A stretch of 64,000 nt of DNA from Crossaster papposus (Eukaryota > Echinodermata > Asteroidea > Velatida > Solasteridae): NCBI GenBank assembly GCA_037893245.1, contig JBAIAA010000319.1, positions 248,001 to 312,000 on the forward strand, in the 5' to 3' direction. Under the pieces are notes generated by a model that was given only the letters and a program-made list of their open reading frames with translations, made no database searches and had not been told where the DNA came from. The translations under genes and the position numbers were made by a program. The stretch's first letter is position 1. Every line of letters starts with the position of its first letter. This document shows positions 1 through 10,483 of the stretch, piece by piece.

Positions 1-274
1 TCACCAATAACTTAGAAATTGCCTCAGTTACAAAATCTGTATGATTTAAACTTGATCTGTTATTACTTAAATGAGCTTGCGGCGGAAAGCTTTTAAAAGG
101 AATGACGTAACCATGGTTAAGAATACCTTTGACAAACAATGGAGGATCAAGTATGTCAAACCAATACTGTTTACAGCGGCGCAATCGGCCTACCACACCG
201 ACGCTTTCTGAATTTATGGATGACTCAAATTCAAAATTCTTTTCTGAGCTATCAAAGCCACAATAATCATTCAT
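1..274 (-). CDS. DIRS-like retrotransposon pol, N-terminal part (runs off the window)
   Basis: On the minus strand an ATG at 274 opens a frame that stays open to base 1. After about 30 residues it reads GRLRRCKQYWFDIL, then an HGYVIPF segment, PPQAHLSNNRSS and a DFVTEAISKLL segment. This succession (GRLR, HGY.IPF, NNRSAL-like, EF..EAI..LL) is the N-terminal hallmark I know from DIRS-type reverse transcriptases, which replicate with a tyrosine recombinase instead of an integrase. It begins ten bases after the stop of the gag-like ORF on the same strand, as expected for gag followed by pol. RT core, RNase H and recombinase would lie left of the window, so completeness cannot be judged. Confidence 0.7.
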   Translation of the reverse strand, partial: MNDYCGFDSSEKNFEFESSINSESVGVVGRLRRCKQYWFDILDPPLFVKGILNHGYVIPFKSFPPQAHLSNNRSSLNHTDFVTEAISKLLV

Positions 275-284
275 ACTTAGCTTT

Positions 285-995
285 TCAAACTTTTCCTCCT
301 GTCTGCTGGCCTCCTGCTCTCTGGGGACATTGGTATTGAAAGTGACCGACTTGGCCACAGGCCCAGCATGGTTGGTAATTTCTGTTGACCCTAGCGGCTC
401 CTTGGTTGTAGGACGATTGTCTTGCGATAACAGCGGAGTAAGGCACTGAGCTTGATGCGAAACTTGCGGCGGTTGAGGAACGAAAATTGGTTCGACCCTT
501 GGAAGAACGTCCTCGACGGTTACGAAATCTCTCCCGTCGCTTAAATTCAGCCTGTCGTACGGCCTTAGATAGACGCTTGTCGTCGTCAGAATCACTAGCG
601 AGATCGTCAGACACATACGCTTGAACTGTGTCCCACCCATGAGTATCGGCTATTTTGACAATTTTCTGACGTTTGCTAATTAAAGCTATACCTTCTGACA
701 GGCTGTCTTTGGCTTTATCAATTTTTCCGTTGTCTAAGCTTGATACGGCCTCTTCAATTTTGTCCTTGACGTCCTCGTTGTGAAGATACTGGTTCTTGCA
801 ACCCTTCTTGCTAAATTGAGTGGGAGTCAACCTGGCCCGTTTCACGGCAGTGGTAAACTGCTGCGAAGATTCATCGCTCAAATCCCGCTTAAATTTGTCG
901 AATTTGGTGTCCAAAATTGCAGAAAGGGCATTCATATCTAAGCCCGCAATGGCCTGGGAATCACTGCTCTGGCTATTGAATAAACCCTGCTCCAT
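285..995 (-). CDS. gag-like ORF of a DIRS-like retrotransposon with CCHC zinc knuckle
   Basis: The open frame extends upstream to 1148. I start at the ATG at 995 because the residues before it look like translated leader and the sequence after it (MEQGLFNSQ) begins the acidic, coiled body. That gives about 236 residues. The middle holds a segment of type SKRQKIVKIADTHGWDTV followed by an acidic SDSDDD patch and a basic KRRERFRNRRGR stretch, a combination I associate with DIRS-type ORF1 proteins. The C-terminus has a zinc knuckle, CWACGQVGHFQYQC (C-x2-C-x4-H-x4-C), for nucleic-acid binding. The frame is uninterrupted, so the element may be young. The DIRS-type assignment rests mainly on the adjoining pol start. 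Confidence 0.65.
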   Translation of the reverse strand: MEQGLFNSQSSDSQAIAGLDMNALSAILDTKFDKFKRDLSDESSQQFTTAVKRARLTPTQFSKKGCKNQYLHNEDVKDKIEEAVSSLDNGKIDKAKDSLSEGIALISKRQKIVKIADTHGWDTVQAYVSDDLASDSDDDKRLSKAVRQAEFKRRERFRNRRGRSSKGRTNFRSSTAASFASSSVPYSAVIARQSSYNQGAARVNRNYQPCWACGQVGHFQYQCPQRAGGQQTGGKV

Positions 996-2977
996 TTGTG
1001 TTAGTAAGGTAACGGCAAAGACTGCGTTGAGGATAGGGGTTAACGTAATGGATTTTGAGAACACGAAATGAACTGTGCGACGTGGTGACCGCGAATGACT
1101 GACACACCTTAAAACATTCCTTATAACCCTTCGTGCACCACTGCACACTAATCTCTGATTTGCATAAGACTAGCACCCTTTCCAATAACCACGCGATCTC
1201 ACACTTACAATGAGATAATAATTCTCTTCTCTACCAGTGCCAAAGAGAATTTATCATTACATTGTCTGATAATCCTCCAACTGATCAATCATGGACCAAT
1301 AGGATTTGGCATTAAGGTTTTGTTCCACTTGCGCCACACTATTTTTTCTGAGGAATGCCCACTTCGTTGCCCTCGATGAAAATTGGCCAATCAGATTAAT
1401 CTATCTTTGTGCAATAAAAACGCAAGCACCCCCCCCCCCCCCCCCCCCCCTCCTACTTGTTTTTTGTTTGACATCGGCGACTTGATTTCAGTGGAAGTGC
1501 GTCCATTTCCAGCAACCATTGTGTTCATATATTTTTTCTTTTGTCGACATTGTTCTCGGCGATTAACGACAGTCCAGCGCTAGACGTGGATAAGCATGAT
1601 AATTATAACGCTGACCGGTCACTGCAAAGTGTAAAAACATCGGGAACTAGTTAAGCTACGAAATACTACATGTAATTATCGTCTCCAAAGCAGGCATGTG
1701 AAATGTCCGTGCCGCGTTTATAATTTCCTAACTCCGTTTTTTTTCTTCGGTTTTGTTTTTTTCAATATTCTCGCACGTTTGACATGCAGTTTTGTCAAGT
1801 CGGAAAAAATCAAACCGTGATCTTAGTCCACTATTGTTGCTTTACGCATAGAGCTAAGCCCCCCCCCTCATACCAAAAATAATTACATTGAACTTGCAAT
1901 GATAAAGCGAGCAACGAACAGGGACGAGGTGGTGCTAAGAATACAAAGTAGTCTGGCTCCACTTGTTTGATATCGTGTTACAGCATCTGTAATAAGTCCA
2001 GTCTCCAAGCAAATACTGTAGCAAAAGCATATTGTTTTTGCGAATGAAAAAATAACATCCGTGGCAGGTGCGTGCATTATGCTTGGGAATATTCCTTCCT
2101 CCCTAGCCCTCCATGGTTTGTGTCGTCATGTGTGAGTAAAACTGGGCATTACGACTTTTGTTCAAAAGTTGTTTGAAGAATTATTTTCACAAAAAACTCA
2201 GGAAAGATTTAAGGCAAAACAAAAAAAAAAATTGGTAGAAAAAAATTGGGTCAGTCGATCCACATGACATTTTTGCCCTTTTTTTTGGAGGTGTATACAT
2301 GTACACAGTATGTGAGGAACCATACAAGTTTAAGTGGTGCGCAATCAAAGTGTTTTGAGATGATTTTTGAGACATGTTTTATTACTGATGGTTAAACAGT
2401 TTGTGAGTTCTGTGACTGACATAACAAGGTATTGTAACGTTGCACTTCTCCACTCCGGCCCCAGGGTCATCTGCTTGGCTTCCTACTGGATGTTAATGCA
2501 AAAGTCTTTATCAACTTTCCCATGGTTCTTTACAAAGACGTCCTTGAATGTGATCTTGAGATTAACAGGCAAAAATGTGCTCTTTGTTTTTGAAAAATGT
2601 CAACATTCGCTGAGGTCTATGCCGTAAAATGCTGTCATTTTGAAACGATACACGTACAGGTATTACAGTCACTGAAAGGAAAACATGTGCGCCGCGGTAC
2701 ATGCATGACATTATAGACTTGACAATAGACTGGCCACACACGACATGTACACCCATATACCGGTACCACACACATCACAAGCACCATACACACAAAAATA
2801 TGACCATACGTTACCTGACTGGAGTTTAAGTCTGCGGAACGTAGTGAGAATTTAAACTGTATAGCTGACTAGCAGTGCAATATGCATGCATGCAATACAG
2901 TATGTCGACAAATTCTCCATTGTCGCCGTGCTGAGGGGAAGTTGGCCACGTTCGAACTTGGCTACGTCTGGAAATTG
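996..2977. other. no gene seen; possible retrotransposon leader, poly-C tract
   Basis: I see no supportable coding sequence. The first few hundred bases probably include the untranslated leader and terminal repeat of the minus-strand DIRS-like element; the AGAGAATT-type motif near 1220-1255 occurs in both orientations, but I cannot define a terminus. A run of 22 C occupies 1429-1450. The short open frames here have no recognisable composition or domain. Confidence 0.4.
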
Positions 2978-3612
2978 CACGCAGGGTAGTCTTGATCCAA
3001 GACCAAGCTAGCCGTTTATTTGTTCCGCGGCGCGCCGTCCGTATATATCCGGGCTTATTGAGGGCGCCCTTAATTATCGTCACAGATTCCTTCCACTACA
3101 TGTATCTTGGTCTTGGCGCAAGTGTCACGTGAACCCGGAAAATTCCGAGGACATTCCAAGCATAGCTCAAATTGCTACTCGTCCCTGCATGCGCGCTAAG
3201 TCGTTTTTGTTTAATGTAGTGTACGATTATTATAGTCTGGTTCCCAGACCAAATATTTCTGACTATTTGTGATTTTTCATTTATTATTTAGCCGCCAATG
3301 TCACGTGACCCAAAACTGGATGAATTGCTTAACGTTCGCGATGTTCGAGTGTTTCCAGGTTTTTATAAAATAAAACTCGCATTGGCAAAAGTCAACACCA
3401 GACGAAATGCCTAATAATACCACAGTCATTGTAGTCATTGTGCTTTTTTTGGTAAGAGCCGTTAAAATTTGAATTGTTGCGCCAAGACCAAGATAGTGGA
3501 AGAAATCTTGCGATAATTAAGGGCGCCCTCAATAAGCCCGGATATATACGGACGGCGCGCCGCGGAACAAATAAACGGCTAGCTTGGTCTTGGATCAAGA
3601 CTACACGCAGGG
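2978..3612. mobile_element. Mutator-like non-autonomous element: long TIRs, 9-bp target duplication
   Basis: Arm 2987 to about 3120 and arm about 3479-3603 are inverted copies, roughly 125 bp long and almost identical, both containing CCGCGGCGCGCCGTCCG and its complement. The 617-bp element starts TAGTCTTGATCC and ends with its complement. It is flanked by perfect 9-bp direct repeats CACGCAGGG at 2978-2986 and 3604-3612. TIRs over 100 bp with a 9-bp duplication are typical of Mutator-like elements. There is no coding capacity between the arms, so it depends on a transposase elsewhere. The single-stranded form would be a strong hairpin. Confidence 0.75.
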
Positions 3613-4405
3613 CTAAGTAAGCGGTTGTATCAACTAACTCTGTGTGTTATTCTCAATGTTGTTCTTCCATTACGTAGCCAACAATTTGGACGCAACTGGT
3701 ACCTTGGCTTTGAGAAATGTTACGCTCTTGTCCCAACTACATGCAAGTCCCAACGTGTTTTTTACACTGTATACTCTGTGTTGTCCTGCTAGAAAGCAGG
3801 AGGTCGTGGGTTCGAGTCAGTGTGACTGTGTGTGTTCGTTTAGCTCACCCGAGTCGACACAAGTAAAGTCACTTGGGTTAGCCGCGAGAACTGTGCTAAA
3901 CGAACGCTCAAACCCGGGCCATTATGATCCTCACGTGATGCTCAAATTTTGTGAAAAGGTGTTAACATTTTGTGAAACAGTGTGAAAATGGTTTGTAAGT
4001 GTGAAAACAGTTTGTCCACTCGTGTGAAAAGGTGTGACAATTTGGTGAAAACGGTTTTCCACTTGAGAAAAAGTGTGAAAAAAAGTGAAAAGTATTTCCC
4101 ATTCTAAGGTTAACTTACATAAAAAAACATAATATGTTTGTATGTCAATTGTCTTTATAAAGGATGAGTGTGTAAAAGAATGTAAACTTTCATCCACCTG
4201 CCTGCTACTCTAAAACATTTTGAAACCCCTGAGAAATATTTTTAAGGTTGATAAATCTTAAGAAAAACCAACATTATCGGCGTTCGTTGCAACAGCCGCT
4301 GGCCAACTGCAGCCGTACTGCATTCGCTATGTGTGGACCGCGGGCAGCATGTGCTAGTGTAGAAATGCCACAGGAACACACAACGTTAATGCTATATCAT
4401 GCTAA
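3613..4405. other. no gene; degenerate GTGTGAAAA repeats and a small palindromic repeat
   Basis: Bases 3831-3909 form a short inverted repeat (GTTCGTTTAGC ... GCTAAACGAAC) related to the element at 4406-4543. Just before it, near 3807, a GGGTTCGAGTC motif resembles a tRNA box B. Bases 3955-4100 are a loose repeat of GTGTGAAAA / TTTTG. The open frames here have no recognisable content. Confidence 0.45.
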
Positions 4406-4543
4406 GTGCGTTCGTTTAGCTCACCCGAGTGAGGATCGTGATGGCCCGGGTTTGAGCGTTCATTTTCATAGCACGGCTTGCGCGGCTAATCTGACTGCCT
4501 TTACTCATACCCGTATCGACTCAGGTGAGTTAAACGAACGCAC
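4406..4543. repeat. small MITE-like inverted repeat
   Basis: It begins GTGCGTTCGTTTAGCTCACC and ends with the near-exact complement (one mismatch), about 20-bp inverted ends around a 98-bp centre. A related copy lies at 3831-3909. I could not identify a convincing target duplication, so the superfamily is unknown. Confidence 0.5.
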
Positions 4544-4754
4544 CAGCTATATGTCGGCCGTGGTATCGCGCGCCGCGGGAACAAGTCTAGCATTTCTGTA
4601 TGCAGGATATGTAGTGCTTTCGTTCACTGCGGAGCTTGCATGCCGATCGCACCGGCGAAAAAAACATCGGTTAACCCTTCTGAAAATAGATACATGTAGC
4701 GATTGTTAGTAAGCAAACAAGCAAATACAGATGACAGAAATGTTGCAAGCATTT

Positions 4755-4930
4755 TTGATTGAAGAAGCGTTTTTGAGAAGACAGAAAAGACATAGATTTT
4801 GTGTCTACATGTAACTTGCCGATAAAACGGGGACAATTTGTAACAAACGTTTTTTTGTTTTCTGAAGACAGAAAAGACTATGTTGTTTCTACCCGGTAAC
4901 TTGCTGATTAAAACGGGGACAATCCTGCGA
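4755..4930. repeat. imperfect tandem duplication, about 85-90 bp period
   Basis: Two adjacent copies share GAAGACAGAAAAGAC, a variable T-rich core, then a conserved AACTTGC and AAACGGGGACAAT. No function is visible. Confidence 0.5.
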
Positions 4931-5894
4931 CTTTAGAAACGCTATAGTATAGCAAAGGTTTCGTTAACAGCAATTTGAGTTAATTTATACATTTTCACGA
5001 AGATTTATATATTTGGGTATTATGTATTCATTTTACTTTCATGCCAAAATAAATATCTTTGCCGACTCTACGTACGGCCAATTTTGTTTACGGTCGATCG
5101 GGTATTACCGGAAACACTATACATGTATTATTTGTTTGGGCGGATGTAAATTGCTACAGTAGATGTGTCTTAAACATGCAAGTCAATATGACAAAATGCT
5201 GTGTTGCCCCTGATCTTCCTTTAGTTGCCATCAGTTCATCAAGTACCAGTACATTCAGGAATGTAGCACAGCCAGCAAGAAAAACCTTCCTTGCTACCAA
5301 CTTGAATGCTACCCAATGTGTGAGTATAAATGCTTTTTACTTTGCACTACAGTGGAATGCTGCGAAACTAATACATGCTATACCGAACATTTGGCTAGAT
5401 CACCACCCTTTGCTCACAGCTAAAGCCAAAAACCTGTATACAGTATGCCAGCGTTGTAGTCATACACTCCACGAGTACGAGTATGAATACTTTGGCATGA
5501 GTAGAGTAGGAGTACGAGTACAAGGTTATTTGTTTACACGAGTACAAGTACTTTCTTTAAGTACATGTAGAGCAAATTTCAATATTTTAACAGGTTTTCA
5601 AATGCTTTTAGCTGTCAAAGTACTTTTATACACTTGTACAAGTTTCCCAAACAGTAGGAAACTTGATTGTTTCCAGGGTGTACATACAATAGCTCTTTTT
5701 TTCTTTTTTCTCATGTGTGGTAACATTTTCAAGAGTACAAGTATGAGTACATACATACATTTATCATGAGTACTACAACACTGCTGTATGCCATGTACAT
5801 GCTATGAAGTTCAGCTGCTCCGATTCCTTACCACATGTGTATTATAAAAAGCAAAAGCCATTTGGATTTAATTTGCGACACCATTTTTGTCCAT
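4931..5894. other. no gene; GAGTACGAGTA-rich simple sequence
   Basis: Bases 5470-5570 and 5600-5770 are rich in degenerate GAGTAC/GTACAAG motifs. The 236-codon open frame across 5059-5769 has no recognisable domain and a composition set by the repeat, so I do not call it. Confidence 0.4.
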
Positions 5895-6375
5895 TGTGTA
5901 ATTGTAAGCTATAGCCAAGTAATTCAGAAGCAGCTGCTTCCATTGGGGCATGTACACTTGTAAGCCATAACCAAGTAATTAAGAAGCAGCTGCTTCCATT
6001 GGGGCATGTACATTTGTAAGCCATAACCAAGTAATTAAGAAGCAGCTGCTTCCATTGGGGCATGTGTAATTGTAAGCCATAACCAAGTAATTCAGACAGC
6101 CGCTTCCAATGCAGCATGTGCACTTGTAAGCCATAACCAAGTAATTAGGAAGCTCTGCTTCCATTGGGGCATGTGTAATTGTAAGCCATAACCTAAAAAT
6201 TCAGAAGCAGCCACTTCCATTGGGGCATGTGTAATTGTAAGCTATTGCCATGCAATTCAGATGAGGCCGCAGCTGCTTCACTTCGGGCATGTGTAATTAA
6301 AGCCATATCCAAGTAATTTAGAAGCAGCCGCTTCCATTGAGGCATGTGTGCCAAATGTAAGCCATAGTCAAGTAA
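5895..6375. repeat. tandem repeat of about 60 bp, roughly eight units, ending near the exon-1 acceptor
   Basis: Each unit contains TAAGCCATAACCAAGTAATT, then AAGCAGCTGCTTCCATTGGG, then GCATGTGTAATTG, with scattered substitutions and small indels. AGCAGCTGCT inside each unit is itself palindromic and contains a CAGCTG E-box. The last unit decays into the polypyrimidine tract of exon 1, so the array lies in the intron immediately before the first recognisable exon. Confidence 0.85.
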
Positions 6376-6414
6376 TTTGGACACAGCCTTACTGTATGAC
6401 CGTCTCTCCCCCAG

Positions 6415-6793
6415 GATATTACTGCATCCCCGAGCTGGTCGTGGAAGGTGACGGCTCCACAACCTACCACTGCTGCCCGCTGGGGTTCTTCTGTCCCAAT
6501 GGCACTGGGCACAACCACCAGCCCTGCCCGGCCGGCACCTACGGGCAATCAGACGGCCTTGCTGAGGCCGCAGAGTGCTGCACCCTGCGATGCCGGCATG
6601 TACTGCCAAGGCGTGAACCTGACAGCGCCCTCGGCACAGTGCGACGCGGGCTACTACTATGTGTCCGGGGTAGACAAGTCGGATCCGGTCATGCTAGGCG
6701 GGGACCAGTGCCCGGCAGGGACCTTGCATCCCATCATCGGCAATGTGTGCCCGAAGGGTCACTTCTGCCTACAGGGATCTCAATATCTAACTG
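6415..6793 (+). pseudogene. GCC gene exon 1 (frameshifted)
   Basis: Acceptor CCCCCAG precedes 6415 and donor GTAAGC follows 6793; both borders are phase 1. The first half reads GYYCIPELVV ... PLGFFCPNGTG ... CPAGTYGQSDGL. From about 6571-6590 the Cys-rich reading continues only in another frame (PCDAGMYCQGVNL ... CDAGYYYVSG ... CPAGTLHPII ... CPKGHFC). Length 379 is one more than a multiple of three, so a net +1 (or -2) change has occurred. Confidence 0.75.
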
Positions 6794-7088
6794 GTAAGCA
6801 GAGAAAAAATATTTTCTGATTTTAATCGGAAATCAAACTTTTTAAAATTAATTCTAAACATTTGGATTTTCCTTATGATTTTATTGCCCTGCCAAATCTG
6901 ATATTTAACCCAAAATTGAAGGAAATGCTTGGATTTTCCCCAGGAGTTTTTCGGACTTTATCGAGCAAGAAAGGAAGTCAACTTGTTTATTAACGAGCAA
7001 GATACACCAACTTTAAATAGCCTGTAGCCTGTCTTCAGAACAGATAAAGGAATTCAAAATATTTTATCCTGCGTTTCTTTCTCCCGAG

Positions 7089-7823
7089 GTTGCGAGGCCG
7101 GCACCTACCAGGACCAAGTCCAGCAGTCCTCCTGCCTCCCTTGCCCACAGAGCTACTACTGATACCTCAACACCACCGACTACACCTCCAACGACTGCCC
7201 GACGGGCTACTACTGCCCCCTTAAAAGTAGGATACACCATTGGTAATTGCTTGAATTATCATGAATGAGTAGATTTGGAGGGTTGTGTTTTATAGTAAAT
7301 ATCGTTTAACTGACCTTTCCGAAGTTTTACAATCATGGATGCCGAGAAAAGCACGAAAAACCGATTTTCAACAGGCGTCGAGTAGTTATTCTTATGTTGT
7401 TTTTTATGTATTTTTATGTATTTTTTATGTATTCTTATGTTGTTTTTTCCTGATCGCCGTCCGGCGATCGCGAATTTTTCATTATAAAATTATATTTTTC
7501 AGAATAACTCCAGGATATCTAGCGCAATCATTTTGCTGGATGCCAAGAATCAACATTTACTTTCAAATGAGTAAGATATTTCTCAATAATTTGGTAGTAA
7601 ATATTTTTGATATCTGCAAATGGTGTATCCTACCTTTAACACCCCGCACCCTTACGCCTACCCCTGCCCGCCGGGTACTTTCAACAATCTGACCTTGCAG
7701 AAGGGACACGAGGCCTGTGTGGCCTGCACCCCTGGCTGGTACTGCGAGGGTTACTGGAACAGCTATCCCACGGCGCAGTGCAGTCCTGGGTTCTACTGCT
7801 CGGGAGGTGCCAACCAAACTAGG
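7089..7823 (+). pseudogene. GCC gene exon 2, with in-frame TGA and interrupted by a TTAA MITE
   Basis: Bases 7089-7220 read CEAGTYQDQVQQSSC ... SYY, stop, YLNTTDYT ... CPTGYYCPL. The stop is TGA at 7160-7162, where a Cys is expected after SYY. Bases 7640-7823 read on as NTPHPYAYPCPPGTFNN ... CTPGWYCEG ... CSPGFYCSGGANQTR. If the MITE and one TTAA copy are removed, the two halves join in the same frame within one codon series (CPL-NTP), matching the CPNGTHAATEYPCPIGTFNN layout of exon 13. The donor AGG|GTGAGT is phase 0 and fits the phase-0 acceptor of exon 3. Confidence 0.8.
7221..7639. mobile_element. TTAA-flanked MITE (piggyBac-like ends), copy 1, inside exon 2
   Basis: A 411-bp element lies between TTAA at 7221-7224 and TTAA at 7636-7639. 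Its ends are inverted: A(A/G)GTAGGATACACCATT at the left and the complement at the right. TTAA target duplication is the mark of piggyBac-type (and Kolobok) transposition. It has no coding capacity. Relatives lie at 21167-21554 and 41182-41395 in the same orientation. Confidence 0.85.
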
Positions 7824-7879
7824 GTGAGTTCCAGAATCCTTAATGATTAAAAAAACACTTTTGATGTGAGATCAAAAGT

Positions 7880-8235
7880 TGTATTTCTGTTTTGAAAATT
7901 GAACAAAGAAATTGACTGGGGCAGGGTTTAAATCAGCGACCTCCTGAGCCTCCCGGTGCTCTGACAACTGAGCTATCCAGCCCTGTATTGGCAGCTCCCC
8001 AAATTAGTCATTATCTTTTTTCAGGGGGCACTAGTCAGGGATCAGGCTAAAAGTCCTGATATTATATGTTGAGCAAGGCAATTATAGGTTTGTGGCTTCT
8101 GACTATCGTCCCCTGAACACTCATATTGACTAATTTGGGCAACTGCCAACACGGGGCTGGATAGCTCAGTTTGTAGAGGTTGCTGTTTCAAGCCCTTCCT
8201 CAGTCAATTTCTTTGTTCATTTTCAAAATAGTATT
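7880..8235. repeat. inverted repeat with tRNA-like arms (SINE or MITE) in intron 2
   Basis: The arms, about 7890-8010 (minus sense) and 8130-8235 (plus sense), are complementary over roughly 110 bp and run from TGAACAAAGAAATTGACT to GACTAATTTGGG. In the plus sense the right arm begins GGGGCTGGATAGCTCAGTT, which resembles a tRNA D-arm/box A, and the left arm's complement has a box-B-like segment. No tRNA fold survives, so this is a tRNA-derived repeat and not a tRNA gene. Confidence 0.6.
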
Positions 8236-8668
8236 GACTTGCACCTAGCCGGTTTCCCTTGTGGTGCATTTTAAATGTTTTTATTCCTGTGGATGGATGT
8301 CCCCTTTTCATATCCGGGACAATTCCTTGACAAGTGCTGGGTAGAATCATTCAGTTTGTCCTGAAATACCTCTGCATTTTTCGCCCGGACTTGTTCTGTG
8401 GAAAGTTTTAGGAGCATCTGCTGGACTCAACAAATACTGATAACTCTATTGCAGGAAGATTATGAGGGAAGTTGTTTAGAATCCTGCATCGTACAGTGTA
8501 TATCAGACACTATGTCTGCAATTTGACTGAGACTTGTCTTAGAAATATGAATTGAGATTTAGAGGCAAGATGACTAATAAGTTACAATTGCTTGTTTGAA
8601 TAAAGCTACAAATCCAGAAAGTGAAAGTTTTTGTATCGGCATGCCCGACATTTTTTATTTTTGTTTAG
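8236..8668. other. rest of intron 2; nothing recognisable
   Basis: AT-rich intronic sequence ending in a TTTTTGTTTAG acceptor. Confidence 0.4.
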
Positions 8669-9017
8669 CCAAATGGTAATGGTGGGGAATGCAAAGCGGG
8701 CGAATACTGCCCTAGCGGCTCAGCCCAGCCCTGGCCATGCACCCCGTGCTGGCACTGCAACACCACAGGCCTCTCCGACCCCTCAGGCCAGTGCAGCCCG
8801 GGCTTCTACTGCCCCGAGGGCTCGTCCAGTCCTGAGGAGCGGGAGTGCCCGGTCGGCCGGTACTGCCCATTGGAGACCAGCGTCCCAATCCCTTGCTCCA
8901 ATGGGACTTGCAACCCGGCCACAGGGCAGGATGGTCTGGAGGATTGCTTGCCTTGCCGGGCTGGGTTCTACTTTGACGAGATTGGGGCTTCGGCCACCAG
9001 CGGCATATGCTCGGCAG
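8669..9017 (+). CDS. GCC gene exon 3, open throughout
   Basis: Enters in phase 0 after TTTGTTTAG and leaves in phase 1 at GTAGGT. It reads NGGECKAGEYCPSGSAQ, CTPCWHCNTTGLSD, CSPGFYCPEGSS, CPVGRYCPLETS, CSNGTCNPATGQDG and CRAGFYFDEIGA. At FYF a Cys is expected, as in the other modules, so one conserved Cys has become Phe (TTT for TGT). There is no stop or frameshift in 349 bases. Confidence 0.85.
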
Positions 9018-9322
9018 GTAGGTTCAATCTTCTCATGAAGACGATCAGAGCATGCTGATCGGAACGTTGAGTCCGCACTCAAACGGTTCTCTTCAGAACT
9101 ACACAATTTTCCTAAATAATTCAACCACAAGGTGTTGCTGCAAACCTTCACTAGTTTGTTACTACCACCATGCAAATCTTTAAATCCTATTTAATGGGAA
9201 CATACAGGGTGTATATACACACAAAATGCAACTAAATATAATGGAATACCTTGCGTATAATGTATAACTAGGTATAACTATATCTATGCATAACTATATC
9301 TGACAATGTTTAACAGAATATG

Positions 9323-9662
9323 GAGTGTTGTGGTCTCTTGGTTTGGAGCATCGCATTTGTAATCTGTAGGTTAAGCTACAGGTTGTGGGTTCGAGTCCTG
9401 CCCGAGACTATGGTGCGTGTGCCCTTGGGCAAGGCACTTTGTCACTCATTGCTTCTCCACCCAGGAGTAAATGGGTACCTGTGAGGGCAGAGATGGTTTA
9501 ATTGTGGTTGATTTCGCTGCTTTGCACCGAAATGGCAGCATCGAGCTGTATACTCCCCAGGGAACTGAGATGGTATTTGGAATGTTTCATGGGCCCAATG
9601 ACCGAGTTAATAATGTTAAGCGCTTTGAAACCTTGGTGATAAAGCGCTATATAAGCACCGCA
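9323..9662 (+). mobile_element. tRNA-derived SINE (family 1), nearly full length
   Basis: The head carries a box-B motif GGGTTCGAGTCC near 9388. The body contains the segment GCAAGGCACTTTGTCACTC, CACCCAGGAGTAAATGGGTA, and a tail GATAAAGCGCTATATAAGC. Degenerate copies are at 12768-12970, 63398-63556 and, on the minus strand, 63830-64000. The layout (tRNA-like promoter, unrelated body, short tail) is that of RNA-polymerase-III SINEs. Confidence 0.75.
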
Positions 9663-9738
9663 CAATATGAGTATTTTTCCAAGAGAGGTCAAATTGACCA
9701 TAGGACCAAGTTTTTTAATTTTGTTTGGATACTGTGCA

Positions 9739-9869
9739 AGTATTAAAATCAAGTCCTCAGACACTTTTGTCTGTGTAGGCGCCACCGAAATAAACCAGAG
9801 CTGGAGGGAACGGGCATATTGGCTCAGTGCTGGCTCATTTCGGTGACGACTTGATTTCAGTCTAAACTA
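9739..9869. repeat. small inverted repeat (MITE-like)
   Basis: AATCAAGTC(C)TCA near 9748 and CACCGAAAT near 9783 are mirrored by ATTTCGGTGACGACTTGATTT at about 9838-9858. The two arms enclose about 55 bp. No target duplication was found. Confidence 0.45.
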
Positions 9870-10169
9870 TTTTCTATAGGGGCCTATTATCGATGTTAGT
9901 TCTATTATTTGTTAGTTAAATACATTCTACGTGTGGTATTCCGTTATTTGTTTTATATTTTTTTTTATACACTCTGTACAACATTCGCAAACATCAACAA
10001 AATAAAAACCCAAATCATCTCGAAACACTTGACTGGACTGTTAGGGAATGACAGTCTAAAGCATCCTGTAAAATAATGGCTCTTGGTGTGCAGACATTTT
10101 TCAAGTAAAGTTTTTGTATCAATTTTCTACACTGGTCAATTGACCAGTGTTGACAAAAAAAATGGCTTT

Positions 10170-10405
10170 CTTAACCAGTTAGCGCCGGGATTATTGTAAC
10201 ATCACCGAGCCGACGCGCTGGTTTATTTTTAACGAAATACGAGGCGGGTTCAGGCCGATAGTACCGGGAAACACACCCACGCATTTCCAACGTTGCTTGC
10301 TGCTGACAGACATTTTCGGCCTTGCACGTGGCGTGTTTATGTGTCATCCGTTTTAGTCTGGGGAAACTTTGCATTTATTTACGTCATCCGATGCGAACTG
10401 GTTAA
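10170..10405. mobile_element. TTAA-flanked MITE, family 2 copy A
   Basis: Ends are TTAA|CCAGTTAGCGCCGGGATTATT at the left and the complement GCGAACTGG|TTAA at the right. Inside are GAGCCGACGCGCTGG, GGCGGGTTCAGGCCGATAG and a CGTCATCCG segment shared with the other copies. There is no coding capacity. Family members: 10484-10691 (inverted), 21696-21944 (inverted), 61650-61894 and 63578-63751. Confidence 0.8.
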
Positions 10406-10483
10406 AACACTGCTCTACTTGTTCATAATTTCTTTGTAATTGATTACACACCCGAAGCCAGCTTGACTGATTCTCTGACCTTA

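Noticed and set aside
4248-4709. 153-codon plus-strand open frame
   Set aside because: It runs across a small inverted repeat and has no recognisable domain or codon pattern.
6193-6609. Minus-strand open frames over exon 1 and the 60-bp repeat
   Set aside because: The opposite strand carries the recognisable module exon; the minus reading has no domain.
7919-8212. tRNA genes
   Set aside because: Box-A and box-B-like pieces exist in both arms of an inverted repeat, but no complete cloverleaf or anticodon arm is present.
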